64,000 nucleotides of DNA, taken from contig OZ018321.1 of the NCBI GenBank assembly GCA_963969495.1, forward strand, positions 126,908,298-126,972,297. Reading direction: 5' to 3'. The notes below the pieces were generated by a model. That model saw only the letters and a program-made list of their open reading frames with translations. It ran no database searches and was not told where the DNA came from. This DNA is from Ceratothoa steindachneri. Its lineage: Eukaryota; Arthropoda; Malacostraca; Isopoda; Cymothoidae. Positions 10,906 to 22,010 of the stretch are shown here, one piece after another; the stretch's first letter is position 1, and each line of letters opens with the position of its first letter. A program made the position numbers and the translations under genes.

Positions 10906-11340
10906 AGATGCAAATTCATTTTGTTTGATAAAGCAGGGTGGGGGGTTATTTTTCACCCAAACTTCTATATTAAGAAGCAATAATTACTTCGAATTTATTT
11001 TTTTGTTTAATACAGCGTTTTTATCATTTTGCACCAAAACTTTTATGTTGACAAGCTTTAATACCTACGAATTTATTTTTGTTTAATAAAGCGAATTTTC
11101 TAATCATAACTTTATATTTATTTTTGTTTTATAAAGCGGTGTTTTTCATTATGCACAAAAACTTTTATTTTGAGAAGCAATAATAGCTTTTAATTCATTT
11201 TGGCGTAATTAAACATTTTTGGATTTGGCTCAAGTTTTACAGTGAAAGGCAATGAGTGCTTCTATTTTTATTTTATTTATTTTTTTAGTTCAGCGTTTCT
11301 ATTATTTTGCACCAAAACTGCAAGTAATAATGGCTTCAAG
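10905..11340 (+). repeat. Degenerate tandem repeat, period about 78 bp
   Basis: Five diverged units share the order (T)TTTTGTTTAATAAAGCG, TTTGCACCAAAACTTTTAT, AGAAGCAATAAT. The ACTTTTAT-like anchor occurs at 10961, 11039, 11109, 11161 and 11317. Spacing is 78 where undisturbed and shorter where units carry deletions. No coding potential. Confidence 0.75.
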
Positions 11341-11489
11341 TTTATCCCTAGTGTTACAGGCAATGACAGTCGTCTTATTATAAGTGAACCCTTTACCTGT
11401 TCAGTTAAGATTACTACAACACTATTCTCCCAATTATTCCTCCAACATAAGTTGCTTAAATTTATTAGTTTCTTCTACAGGTTTTGATA

Positions 11490-11715
11490 TCCAACGAAGT
11501 CAATAGACCTAAGTCGCGTGTTCTCAATTATTTCAATAATTTTGAGAAGAAAATAATTACCAAACGTAATATCAATTAACAAACATATCATCTGAGCTCC
11601 GGCCTTCAAAACTTTCAAACACTCATTGAAAAGCAAAATGGTTACCGACCGACCAATATGTAACTTACTTATAAGATTCGCATGCACGTGATTATAAGCG
11701 ACCTCATGCCTAGAC
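11490..11715 (+). repeat. Dispersed repeat R1, copy 1
   Basis: About 220 bp match 50868-51090 in the same orientation. Shared stretches include CACCTAAGTCGCGTG-like, TTATTTCAATAATTTTGA, AACATATCATCTGA and CCTTCAAAACTTTCAAA. Both copies lie downstream of decayed gypsy pol genes, so R1 may be gypsy 3' or LTR sequence. The rest of 11341-12250 is AT-rich with no recognised feature. Confidence 0.8.
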
Positions 11716-12252
11716 ATATCTTAGGAAGGACCTACGTGAGTCCAAAAAGAAGCTGCAATGGCAGTAACCGGAGGTTCACCCAAATCGGATTCACATTTTC
11801 TCCCGGACTTGAGGCAGAAGACGGTTCAAGAATATTGCATTTCTTTTTTTGTTTTGTTTTTTTCATTTCTTATGTTATGCATTTTTAACCGGTGTCAAAG
11901 TATTGCAATATTACACCAACACTTAGAAATTTTCTCTTCTATGGCCCACGTTTAAATGATCCTATAATTAAGCTGTACATTATCGGATTTCAACTCATCA
12001 ACGTTGGATTAATTTGACAAACTTATTTCCTGACAAGAAATCCTTTTGTAATTTAAACGTCCTCTCACATCGTTGAGTCTTGCTGAAATCTTGGTATCAT
12101 ATGAAAACTTAATGAAATTTCCCTCCCGCCTCACCGTCCTCTTCTAATACTAATTGGAATTGAGACATTTAGTAATAATCCAAAATCGATAATTAAAATA
12201 GACCTTGAAAAGAAGTCAGTACAGACCTGGAATTGTAGTTGTTCTACTCAGA

Positions 12253-12830
12253 AACAATGCCCATATGGAGGAACACTGCCCATATACAAGAACAGTGCTC
12301 ATATACAAATACAACATATACATAAATTGTACATATATACAGGAACAGTGCTCACATACAGGAACACTGCTTATATACAGAAACAGTACCCATATAGAAG
12401 AACATTGCCCATAAACATAGTCAGTGTCAATATACAAAAATAGTGTTTAAATACACAAAAAGTGCCCATATACGGAAACAGTGCCCATATTCAGGTACAG
12501 TGACCATATACCGGAACAGTGTTCATATAAAATATCATTGCTATATACAGGGAACGTGTCAATATACAGAACCATTGCCATATACAGGAACAGTGCTCAT
12601 ATACTGTAACATTGTGTATATAGAGGAACAGTGCTTATATACAGGAACAGTGCTCATATACACTAACATTGTCAATATAATGGAACAGTACGCCTATAAG
12701 AAAGAATGTTATATACAGGAACATTGTTTATATACACGAAGTGCTCCATATACAGGAACAGTGCCAAATAAAGAAACATTGCCATATAAAAGAACAGTTT
12801 CCACATATATATAAACAGTGCCCATTGTAG
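12253..12830 (+). repeat. 19-bp minisatellite, about 30 units
   Basis: Tandem array with consensus GCYCATATACAGGAACAGT and frequent one-base changes. Because 19 is not a multiple of three, open frames across it (12205-12414, 12443-12814) are artefacts with repeating Tyr/Thr/Cys patterns and no real protein. Confidence 0.92.
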
Positions 12831-12844
12831 AAATAGAGGTGTAT

Positions 12845-13020
12845 GAAAAGGGGCGAAAAAAAAACTCGAATGTAGCGCAGGTGAGTTGTGAACAGTTTCC
12901 TGCGTCGCTGGACCACTGTTAGTGAGCAGCGGAGCCACTGCGCCATCTTGAGTCTAAAAAAAAGCCTCATTCAAGCGAAGTTTTTAAATCGCTCGCTTAC
13001 ACTTCTCGGCACGCTCACAG
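12845..13020 (-). repeat. tRNA-related SINE-like repeat, copy 1
   Basis: Matches 14840-15010 in the same (minus) orientation. On the minus strand a GCTTGAAT-like lead segment is followed by GATGGCGCAGTGG, which resembles a tRNA A box, and a weaker GTTCACAACTC as B box, then a CCCCTTTTC tail. It is more diverged than copy 2. Confidence 0.55.
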
Positions 13021-13615
13021 CCCCATCCTCGAAACGGAGTGTATTTTGAAGACATTAAGAGAACACCGCTTGGAAACGTTATCCAAGGGGTAATGCTACC
13101 CCTTACGGCTCTGGGCATCAATAAAGTAGGTTAACGATTATGTTTAACCAGATAACTTGATACTGAACCTGTTTTAAATTTAGATAGGAACGAATTGGAT
13201 TTGGAAGGATTGCGTTCACCCCAAAACGAATTTCGTTAAAAAGGGATCGTTGTGTTTGGAAGTCATAGGTTTTGCTGGCTCTGTGCCGAAGATTCTCTTC
13301 ATTTGCTGCCAGAAAAAAGAAAGATCAGTGCAGCAAGCGTCATACGCGATACGGGTTACTTTGCGCCACTTGCGGTTCCGGTCTAACTGCACGCATTGTA
13401 GGAGTGTAATGTTTTATTGTCGTGGGCCTCTGTTGTAGTAGTTATTGTATTGTGTGATAAGTCTTTGTGTTTTTATGGAGGTGTTTTATTTGAGTGAAGT
13501 TTTACGTGGTGTGTGTAGGTTACGTACGAGCTATGTCTATGGTGTCTATGATTGTGCACCAGTGATCGTCTATGTATTTGGGATTGGTGTTCTCCAAGTT
13601 GAGGTTGCGTGGTGC
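13021..13615. other. Spacer without recognised gene
   Basis: Short frames only, such as 13250-13438. On the minus strand a stretch around 13270-13400 has coding-like character but matches nothing I know. Confidence 0.4.
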
Positions 13616-14145
13616 TATGGGGGGGACGGGGGCTCTATTTATATTTATTTATTAATATCTTCATTTTGAGATTCCAATATTCGAATCTATTTTTCTCTTC
13701 TTGACTGAAGTTGCCCCTTGAAACATTTCTTCCTTTATCTGACTCCATATTCTTGTTGGCGGAGGGTATCCTTCTTCTTTAAGTTGGCTGGGTTAATTCT
13801 TGATGTATCTTCATCTTAACTTGACGTATTATCTTGATGTGATGATTCCTTCTTAATTCTTGATGACGTGATGAGTTAGCCCTTGAAGTCCTTTTTTTTC
13901 GTTTTCCTTGACTTTGGTTTTCTTGAGTAGTCCTTAAAGCGTTTTTCCTGGTCTCCGTTTTCTTCGAGAATTTTCTTCGTAAAAATTGTGGACTTGGGGA
14001 TCGATCACGGGTCTTTTGTATCCAGAGGCCAGCACTCTGCCGTCACGCTACGGCGAAGTCCGTGCTGACTTGGCAATTTAATGGGCTATTTATATTCTCG
14101 CCTTTTGAAAGAAGTTTTTATCTTATGCATCTTGGCACCCCTACA
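13616..14145 (-). mobile_element. Solo LTR (530 bp) of a miniature LTR element family
   Basis: On the minus strand it begins TGTAGGGGTGCC and ends CCCCCCATA, giving imperfect inverted termini TGTAGGGG / TATGGGGG. It is flanked on both sides by GTGC (13612-13615 and 14146-14149), a 4-bp target duplication. It aligns along its length with 34969-35462: the shared AATATAAATAGCC segment, a tRNA-like segment, a CAGTCAAGAAGA block and an AATAAATAAA-rich end. There is no open reading frame. The clean target duplication suggests LTR-LTR recombination left one LTR, or that it is a stand-alone short element. Confidence 0.72.
13990..14061 (-). promoter_or_regulatory. tRNA-like segment (72 nt) inside the solo LTR
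   Basis: Read on the minus strand the 5' GGACTT pairs with 3' AAGTCC (six pairs). GCCG and CGGC form a D-arm-like stem around TAGCGTGA. CAGAG and CTCTG form a five-pair stem around a seven-base loop. The T arm is decayed, but ATCGATCCC sits at the B-box position. Arm order, stem lengths and total length are those of a tRNA. A pol III promoter role is inferred. Confidence 0.6.
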
Positions 14146-14149
14146 GTGC

Positions 14150-14839
14150 ATTCTCGGTTATGTGTTTTTTAACTCCTCCAACTTCATGTCGCTGTAGTCG
14201 AAGAGGTATAGTGTGGGTAAACGTATAGGTGAGGATGAAATAATCATGCATATAGGGATGTGATTAGCTAGTAAGTAGGAACCTAGGGGAATGTGTGTGT
14301 GAAATCGTGTAGCGTGGTGATTACGGAAAAACCAGTCTGGTGACGTGATCACTCCCTGATGCCCATATAAGGCCAGGCCGATGTGGTCGCAGCGATATCT
14401 CTGCAAGGCACCGATCAGATATCTTGATGGTGTTTGAAAGTAGTGTGGGATGGAAAGAGTTCATGTTCCCCACAAAGAAGAGGGGAGGTTGCAATTAGAT
14501 AGAGCCGGAATGGGAAGTCTATATTTAGTCCCTGTCGTAGTGGTCTGCAGTGAGTGGCTACTAGGATATGGCCACAGCTTCTATGTACTTTGCAGGCTAG
14601 AAATAAGTTATCTGGCTCTTATTAACTAGCATCGCTGATCCTATATACGGTTCCTGTAGGGTTAGGTAAGTGTGGTAGCCTGCAATGCAAAGTCTGTTGT
14701 TGGGAGGGTGTGCTAGTACACGAACTTGCGTGTGCGTTATATAGGTAGAACAGTTACCAGATACCACTATCAGTTACATCACCTTTTTCATTTCATTTAG
14801 CAACATGTAGATAGATGTGTAGATAGCTTGGAGTAGAAA
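14150..14839. other. Spacer, nothing recognised
   Basis: No convincing coding frame, RNA gene or repeat match was found on either strand. Confidence 0.4.
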
Positions 14840-15010
14840 AGGGGCACAAAGAAAAATAAATAAAGAAAAGTATCGAAACGAGTTTCGAACGCGCTTCTCG
14901 CATCGCTGGACAGCATAACGTTAGCGAGAGTCTTAAACCACTCGCCTATCCTGGGTTCCCTAAAGGGTCTTATTCAAGCAAAGCATTTAAGCCGCTCGCC
15001 TGAACTTCTC
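14840..15010 (-). repeat. tRNA-related SINE-like repeat, copy 2
   Basis: On the minus strand GATAGGCGAGTGGTTTAAG is a good A box of tRNA-Ser/Leu style. TCTCGC and GCGAGA can form a stem, and GCGTTCGAAACTC is a good B box. An AT-rich tail with CCCCTTTTC follows. A lead segment, GGCGAGCGGCTTAAATGC, may be a second tRNA-like half. Copy 1 is 12845-13020. Confidence 0.65.
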
Positions 15011-15690
15011 GCACATTACAGATGTACCCAAATCCTTATATTGTAAACTAATATCATAATCTATAATATGAATTATATATAAATATATGTTTTAATAAGT
15101 TCGCTCTAAAAAGTATTAGTAAACAATAATGCATGAATTATATCAATAGTGGTGTAATAATCCGTGATCAAACATGGTTACTAGATACTACATTTTCATT
15201 AAATTAGTAAATATCATGCCAACGATACATGAAAATTCTCCCTAGATAGTTTTTGTATGTGGAGTACGTGTGTGTGGCAATGAAACCAGTAAATACAGTA
15301 AATACTTCCTTTTACATGCCTCAGAATGATCGAGAACGACTATTTTGGTTAATGCTTCAGTATGAGAACGGAAATACATAAAAAAACAAATGGTAATAAG
15401 TCAAGGTGTTTGAAAATGCGCCCTTTGTATTTTTCAATATATGTAAGACCGCTCCCAGATTCGACATTAGACTTTATTGGTTGGATGTCGAAATAATGAA
15501 ACTGACAAAATACTGTATTGTGTTTTATGGCGACAATAAATTAAGAAAATTCCTCAAATTTTAATAACAAGTAAAATCAAGTAGTGGAAAACTAAAACAA
15601 CTTAACACGATACTGCAACATTAATTCGAACTACTATCAGCGTATTGTATAGTGTTCAAACGTATATTTAATAGTTATCTATCGTTATAT
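15011..15690. other. AT-rich spacer
   Basis: No recognisable coding, RNA or repeat feature. Confidence 0.4.
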
Positions 15691-18600
15691 ATTTATACAC
15701 TACGTTATGAACAGTTCAATTGCTTATGGGAAAGTACCAAAGATATGTAGCGACCGGCGTGTACGTCCAAAATAGGACACACGCGAGAGTCTCTACACAG
15801 ATAAAATACAGAGAGAGAGAGAAAAGTAAAGTTAGCGCCGTTTACAAGAATGTCATATGGTAGTAAACGGAGCACAGTTATCTCTGTTAAAGTTGGTCGA
15901 GGCAATCTTAGGCAAACATTATAATCAAGGCAGAATCCAGAATAAACCGGATAGCTATCACAGTTAAACAAATAGAAGGCAGGTCAGGAAGCTGTCTCCA
16001 TATCAACATGCCACCGCCCACAGAGAATTTTACCCAATAGTCTGAGTGCCTTTCTTATCAATATGTTCAGCAGTAACTAATCAAAAGTCGAGTTATGTTA
16101 ATACCGACAAATCAACAGGCTGGTACATAAGAGGGAGGTGTGGCTTAGTTGGACGAGGAACTTGTAGGGCGTGGCTTAAATTGAATATATAAATGTCTGA
16201 AGCCAGAACAATGAATATAATTAGATTACTGTTTTATATAACAATACATCGCATTATATATCGTTCAGTCCGATCTCTCGGATTCGCGTAATTCATCTTT
16301 GCATATAGTCGTGTACATAACGCAGACATTAAGGTCTAACTCTTAAAGGCTCTATTCGTCCGGCCTCCTTTAGACTTTTCCTGCAGTTGACCTCGAATAT
16401 AATTTATGTATAACTTAGAACTTAAAACTTAATTAAGGAACTTTTGTAAATGGCAATAAGATCTAGTTCAATGATAATTCTATTTTTGCTTTGATGACTT
16501 CAATATCTTGACGTTCCTCAGTCTCCCTGCTTCAAGGTCTTATTAATCGGGAAAGCAGCCGTTGCGCATTCTCCTCGGAAATCGCAATTCCTTGCGATTA
16601 CATAACTCCCGAAATACCGGTGTTCGCCCCTTGTGTGGTCTATCCCCATCCTCAGGGCAATTTGACCCAGTCGCTAGAATAAGGCTGCCCCTCGGCTTAG
16701 GGCACTCCACAGCAATCAACAAATCACTTTATTGGGAAATATAGGAAGGGCAACGCAAACCAACCGGAGCATCTGTATCAACCGGAGTCCTTGACAAAAG
16801 ATTACGCGATAACTCGGCAATCTATCAACATTACTAGCAACCAGCGTCCCCCTTCCAAGGCTCTTGGGTTGTCCTCACGAGTACCTTCAAGGTTTCCCCA
16901 TAATTAGGGACGAGCTTCAAGAGCCCCTCTTCCCTATAGATACACTACCGCAGTTAATAAACGATGTCAGGCTAAGTAACGTCCCCTACTATATTAGTTG
17001 GTATTGTATAACATTACGCAAAAACTTTATCGAGACGGGTATAGAAGAAGAAGAAGAAAGAGGTGGTAATGCATGTATCTACGAATGTAATGAAAGAGGC
17101 TGACGCATCAAAAGTACCATCGTGATTTTGACAACGATCTCTCGCTGACGCCTGACATTCTTAAACAGTGTTTTTAGTAAAATCCTGGATGATACACAAC
17201 GGAAGGTACGCCCCAATGAAGGTAAAGTTAGAATAGCCACTAAACTAGTAATTAATGATACGCAACCATTGTTTATCGAATATAGCGAGAAGAACGAATT
17301 AACCCCAAGTTTTATACTAAACCGTTTAGATGTCTTTATTCAGAGGAATGATCGGCTCAAAATAAACCAGGTTACCATCGAGATTAGCGTCCCCTAAAAT
17401 ATGAATAAATACGTTGACTGGCCCACTGTTAGTATTTTCCCCCAATATTGGTAAGTTACAAGTAATGAGTAAGTAAGAGATAACAGAACAAAAATTAACT
17501 TTATTGCATGCAGAAAAAAACAAACTTACACATTATTAGATATACCCGTTTAATGGATCTAAATTAAAATACCCGTCAATAGTAAACATACACATACATA
17601 CACACATTAAAATATATAGAAAGATCGTTACTAACATATCTTACCAATAATTAATTGCAGAGGCACACATACACATGTGGTAACATGGTAACGAAGCGGG
17701 ATTACCGAAGAAACATCATGGGGATGGTTATCGATGAAATCCTTACGGGATAGTATGAAATGACTTTGATACACGGAATCTTTTACTGTAGGTATTAGGG
17801 CAGACTTTGCTGCCGTGTTTTTCACTAACATCAATCAGTACTGTTTGCCCACCTGTCGGTAAGGGCCTGTTCATCATGGCGTACGGATTAAGCGATAATA
17901 AAATACTCAATCCGAACGCCAGAGTCGGTGGGTAATACAAGCAAAGCGCATTTGTACGTCATCCAAAAAGTGAGTCATCGCAATTTAGATGTTCCACATT
18001 CATATGCCTTTGTATCCCATTTATACATCCCCTAAACTCCTTATCCTCACGCATTCTCCAATTCTACTGATGCCCCCACATAGCAATGTGGGTATAGCCA
18101 CCCACATTGTACCTATTATTCCTCAACAGTGTCCGAACTTTTGTCGATAGACCCCCTAGTCACGCCGAAACCATTGTAGAAGCGCCCATCGAAATCGAAT
18201 ACGATATGGTACGATATGGCACTTCCCAGCTACCGTCAGGGGGTAAGATGTGTCCAGTAACTTTGAAAACTGTCTCTCCCATTGCGTGCTTGAACAAGTC
18301 CCTGGTAACCCCCATGTGCCCCCATATACTCCAACCAGCAGATATCTTTGTGGGAATATGGACGCAGAGAGTTACGCCGGATTGTTGCAATGGTGTCCTG
18401 GCATAAACATCGATCTGTAGATGGTAAAGCAGAGCGAAGCTATCGTAACTGCACTCTGAAACGTATCGAACTGAAACTGTTCAATGTGCAGGGTTCTAAA
18501 CTTCTATAACAATAGGTGCAACAATCGCATAACGTTCACACAATACCTCATAGTCAAATAATGCACAATATGTATACCGAGCGTGAAAGGCGTATCGAAC

Positions 18601-20050
18601 TTTCCCTCATTATGTGTCAGGACGTAAATTTGGTAGGTACTATAACGTCCTATGTTGTCCAAGTAGTCTAAGAACTTTACTGTCAAGTCATTTTCGCCTG
18701 CCATGCGGAATTTTCTCGTCCTTTTCCCATATACATACTCGTACCTTACATACATGCTCATCACACTCTACGCAATTATTTCACACCGACTGGACAGTAA
18801 GCGTCTCAATATCGAAATATATGCATATAGTCTTTTAGGTTTTCGTTTCCGTCTGTCTCATGTAGTATACATGTCGCGCACCGTCAGCAATCATATACGT
18901 GTAACAGGTTTTACAGTATATGTAGCCCCACCTGTGTCGCAACTTACCCCAGTCATCAGTGAAACAAATCTCACCACATTCGCCACGTTTTACGAGTCTT
19001 CACACGCCCGATATATGATCGATCATACACATGTCATAATAAAAATCTATTTTACACGTTTCACACCGTCTCGTATTCTTATTTCCACCGGTTACCATTA
19101 TGCGACCCCTGAAACTTATTATTCACATGTATAGCAACTAACACTAATATGCTTTTTCAAATTAGCTTCAAACTCCAGACACTCTACGAAAACCCCAGAC
19201 AACGCATGCGCTGTCTCGCACCATACGCGAATATTTGTGTAGGATCGATTATCAGGTAATAGGAGATACCCTCGAGTCCTGTGAACAATACTTTCTTTCG
19301 GGTATCCCTATTAGCATATTTGTAGAAGTGCGAGAACTGTTGATTAGGAACCAATCCAAAGACTACAAATCTTACACTGAGGTGACGCTCGAGCACAGCT
19401 TCTGGAACGTTCATTTTCAGACATTACCTGGTAATCTAATCGGCACTCGGCAGCTAACTCCCGAGGACGGAGGATTAATCCGAGGAAGCCTCGATGGTTT
19501 AGTTTACGACCTTAAATAACCTTCTGCCGTAATAACTGAAGGGTCATATACCCACATCCTCGCGCACCACTCTCCAAATACCACCCAATTTGTCTAAGAC
19601 ATAAACTAAAATATTAGGGGGTGATCCATTTAACAAAAACTTGAAAAAACTTGCTCTATATTGAGCAGTATCTTATCACCTGTTGTTTCTATGGACGGCT
19701 GATGAGATCCTTTCGAGTATATCCTGATACGTTACAATTATTCAGAAGATGTTGCCATCATCTTCTAGCCGCGGAAGTCCTAGATCAATACGCGTACGGT
19801 AATTTGCACGTGTATTTATCTGACTCCGTGAAAAGTTAACATCTTCTACCAACCCACAGAGACTTGTTTGACTGCTGATTTAGATGGTACTTCTGCCTCC
19901 GTAATGTCACAGTATTGGTAGGTATTTGGTATGGTGTTTTGTCTGCCTGAACATCCGACGGTCTGAAAACAAACAACTCTTGATATATGCTTATACGCCC
20001 TACGTGTGGGGCGAGTAGATGAAAACCTGGTCTATATAGCATTCATTAAA
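15691..20050. other. Block of short coding-like pieces of unknown origin
   Basis: Many 60-100 residue frames, most on the minus strand (17326-17523, 17631-17834, 17743-17940, 18160-18390, 18504-18764, 19184-19414, 19836-20042), plus plus-strand frames at 16562-16744 and 16864-17103. Composition is less repetitive and more CpG-rich than the neighbouring spacer, and the residue make-up of the minus-strand frames is protein-like (mixed hydrophobic, few low-complexity runs). I recognise no domain: no RT, integrase, transposase or host family. A promoter-like stretch at 16140-16220 has GGGCGTGGCTT and AATATATAAATG. It could be an old large DNA element or an endogenous viral remnant; neither is shown. 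Confidence 0.35.
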
Positions 20051-20220
20051 TAAAAATAGTACATAGAATTGTTAAGATAGTTTACATAATGCAGAAACGA
20101 TACTTATATCCATACGCTTGGCGCGGGGGAATCGTACGCTCAACCGATCGTTCCAATCTTGATCTTGGGATTTCAGAGTAAAGAAAAAGATGTATTATGA
20201 AAAGATTATTATCCTTTAAT

Positions 20221-20690
20221 TATAATAACAGGAAGAGCTTGGTTACACAGGCACCCCTGCGGGGGGAAGGCTACGGCCTTTTAAAATCCCCTTTATAGAC
20301 TCTTTATTTTAACACCCTGAACACCCTTTTCTTCATCTTCATCTTCTTCTTCTTCTTCTTCGGTCTGTGTCCTACGGCCTATCATGATTCTTTTTTCTTT
20401 TCTCCATCTAAATTTGCTATAATAATTTCCATGCCAAAATTTTAATTAATTTTCTGAACTTCCGCAATTAGTAATTCTTTTAGTTTTAAAAAAAGTCACA
20501 AAAATTCGATACTTATATTTATTTCTGAACTTTACCATTTATTTTTTTTTATATTATAAAGGAATTATTAGTAATAACTTTGATAAAAAAATTAAATCTA
20601 CTTAGGTGACAACCGAACTAAAGAAAAAATCTTATTCAAACCTTCAAAAAATCTCATTCTTAAAATATAGGGTTATGGATGACAGGGAGT
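20221..20690 (+). repeat. Dispersed repeat R2 (CTGAACTTC family), copy 1
   Basis: Contains the motif TTTTCTGAACTTC twice (about 20451 and 20526) separated by TCGATACTTATATTTATT, and ends near CATTCTTAAAATATAGGGTT. The copy at 50040-50225 (plus) and the copy at 54640-54945 (minus) share these blocks. No coding frame. Confidence 0.7.
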
Positions 20691-21005
20691 TATAGAGATA
20701 ACGTTCGAAAACTAACCTTTTGAGTGGTGTAACTGCTCATAATCTTCGACGCCATCACCGAGGTATCTAAGTCATGCGATAATAACAAACCTATTGGGTG
20801 ATGGAATTTCTTCACGTTCGACAAAGGTTGTGTAATGAATCTGCGGGTAAATTTCAGGCCCCGCCAGAGCAGACTGATTAATGATGTCTGAAGCATCATC
20901 ATTATAATTAAATTGCCCCCGGGCAATATATTTTGGGGCTGATTGGGTGTGAATGATAATCCATCCTAGACATTGCAGGAACCATCTAACACCAAAGCCA
21001 CCCAT
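20691..21005 (-). other. Overlapping minus-strand frames, unassigned
   Basis: Frames at 20690-20926 and 20772-21005 look partly protein-like, but I recognise no family and both are short. They may be one broken gene shifted by a frame. Confidence 0.25.
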
Positions 21006-21119
21006 TTAAGTTTAGAATCGTAATTTGCTGCTATTTTAAGAGATTGTAAGGCAGAAAAAAGTGAATTAGTATGGCTGTGGTAGTTGGCATGAATAGACGT
21101 AGTGAAGAGTATCACGCAT

Positions 21120-22010
21120 TTTGTGTTTAAAACACCGAGGATGCATCAACAAGGCAAATTCATTTCCTTACGTGTGTGGGGATTTCACGATAGTTGCACA
21201 GCACCGAACAATTACTTGCCTCCTGAGAATTGCTTACTTTCATTTTTTTTACTGTAAAATTAGAGATCAGGACAAATCCTGGGCCCTACACATCTGTTGT
21301 AAACCCTGTGCTCCTTATGAGTATGCAAGCGGGCTTCACAAAATACTATTGCTTTCTCTGTCTTTGGGACAGTCGGGTTGTGTCCAAGCACTATAAGCAG
21401 AACGACTGGGGTCTAGGAGCACTTTCGTGTCTGGAGAACAGAGTGGACATGAACAATGTGCTTATTTCTCCTCTTCATATCAAGCTTGGGCAAATGAAGA
21501 ATTTCGTGAAGGCCATGGACAAAAATGGCGATGCCTTCCAACACTTGTGTACTCTATTCCCAGATCTGAGTTCTGCTAAGCTCAAGGAGGGCATCTTCGT
21601 CCGACCTCAGATCAGAGAGGTGCTGAAGGATAATGAATTTGAAAAACTTCTTACTTTAAAGGAACCGAGAGCATGGGAAGCATTAAAGTTAGTCTGCCAT
21701 GGTTTCCTCGGTAACACAAAAGTATTAGATTACCAAAAGTGTATCAAGAGGTTGTTAGTCTTATGAGGATATGGGATGCCGAATGTGACTCAAAATTCAC
21801 CTTTTCCACTCCTACCTCAACTTCTTCCCTCCTAACCTCGAGGCAGTGAGTAATGAGCATGGAGAAAGGTTCCATCAAGACATTTCTAAGATGGAGAGCA
21901 ACTACCAAGGCAAGTAGAACCCCAGCATGATGGGGGACTTCTGCTGGATGCTCTTGCGTGACATCCCGAAGGCAAAGTACACAAGATCGTCCCAAAAACT
22001 CACTTCTAAC
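21120..22010 (+). pseudogene. Uncharacterised invertebrate repeat-protein family, copy 1
   Basis: The main frame 21230-21766 (178 aa) carries QAGFTKYYCFLCLWDSR (a CX2C pair followed by a His), SPLHIKLGQMKNFVKAMD, LSSAKLKEGIFVRPQIRE and a WEALKLVCHGFLGN box. A frameshift near 21770 leads to NEHGERFHQDI and PSMMGDFCWMLLRD up to about 22000. Upstream, FPYVCGDF near 21160-21190 belongs to the same family, but about 130 bases separate it from the main frame. I recall many predicted invertebrate proteins with this set of motifs and no assigned function, often in high copy number. Role unknown; a mobile-element origin is a guess. Copy 2 is convergent at 23540-24070. Confidence 0.6.

Noticed and set aside
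12205..12814. Cys/Tyr/Thr-rich repeat proteins
   Set aside because: Translations of the 19-bp minisatellite; the period is not a multiple of three and units are not codon-conserved.
12253..12830. CRISPR array
   Set aside because: Direct tandem units without unique spacers, in a eukaryotic repeat context.
13990..14061. Genuine tRNA gene
   Set aside because: The T-arm stem does not pair and the segment sits at a fixed place inside an LTR repeat; it is tRNA-like, not a functional tRNA call.
16140..16440. Definite LTR
   Set aside because: GGGCGTGGCTT and a TATA-like box resemble gypsy LTRs, but no second copy, termini or pol gene were found.
21744..21995. Minus-strand 83-residue frame
   Set aside because: Antisense shadow of the C-terminal part of the plus-strand family copy.
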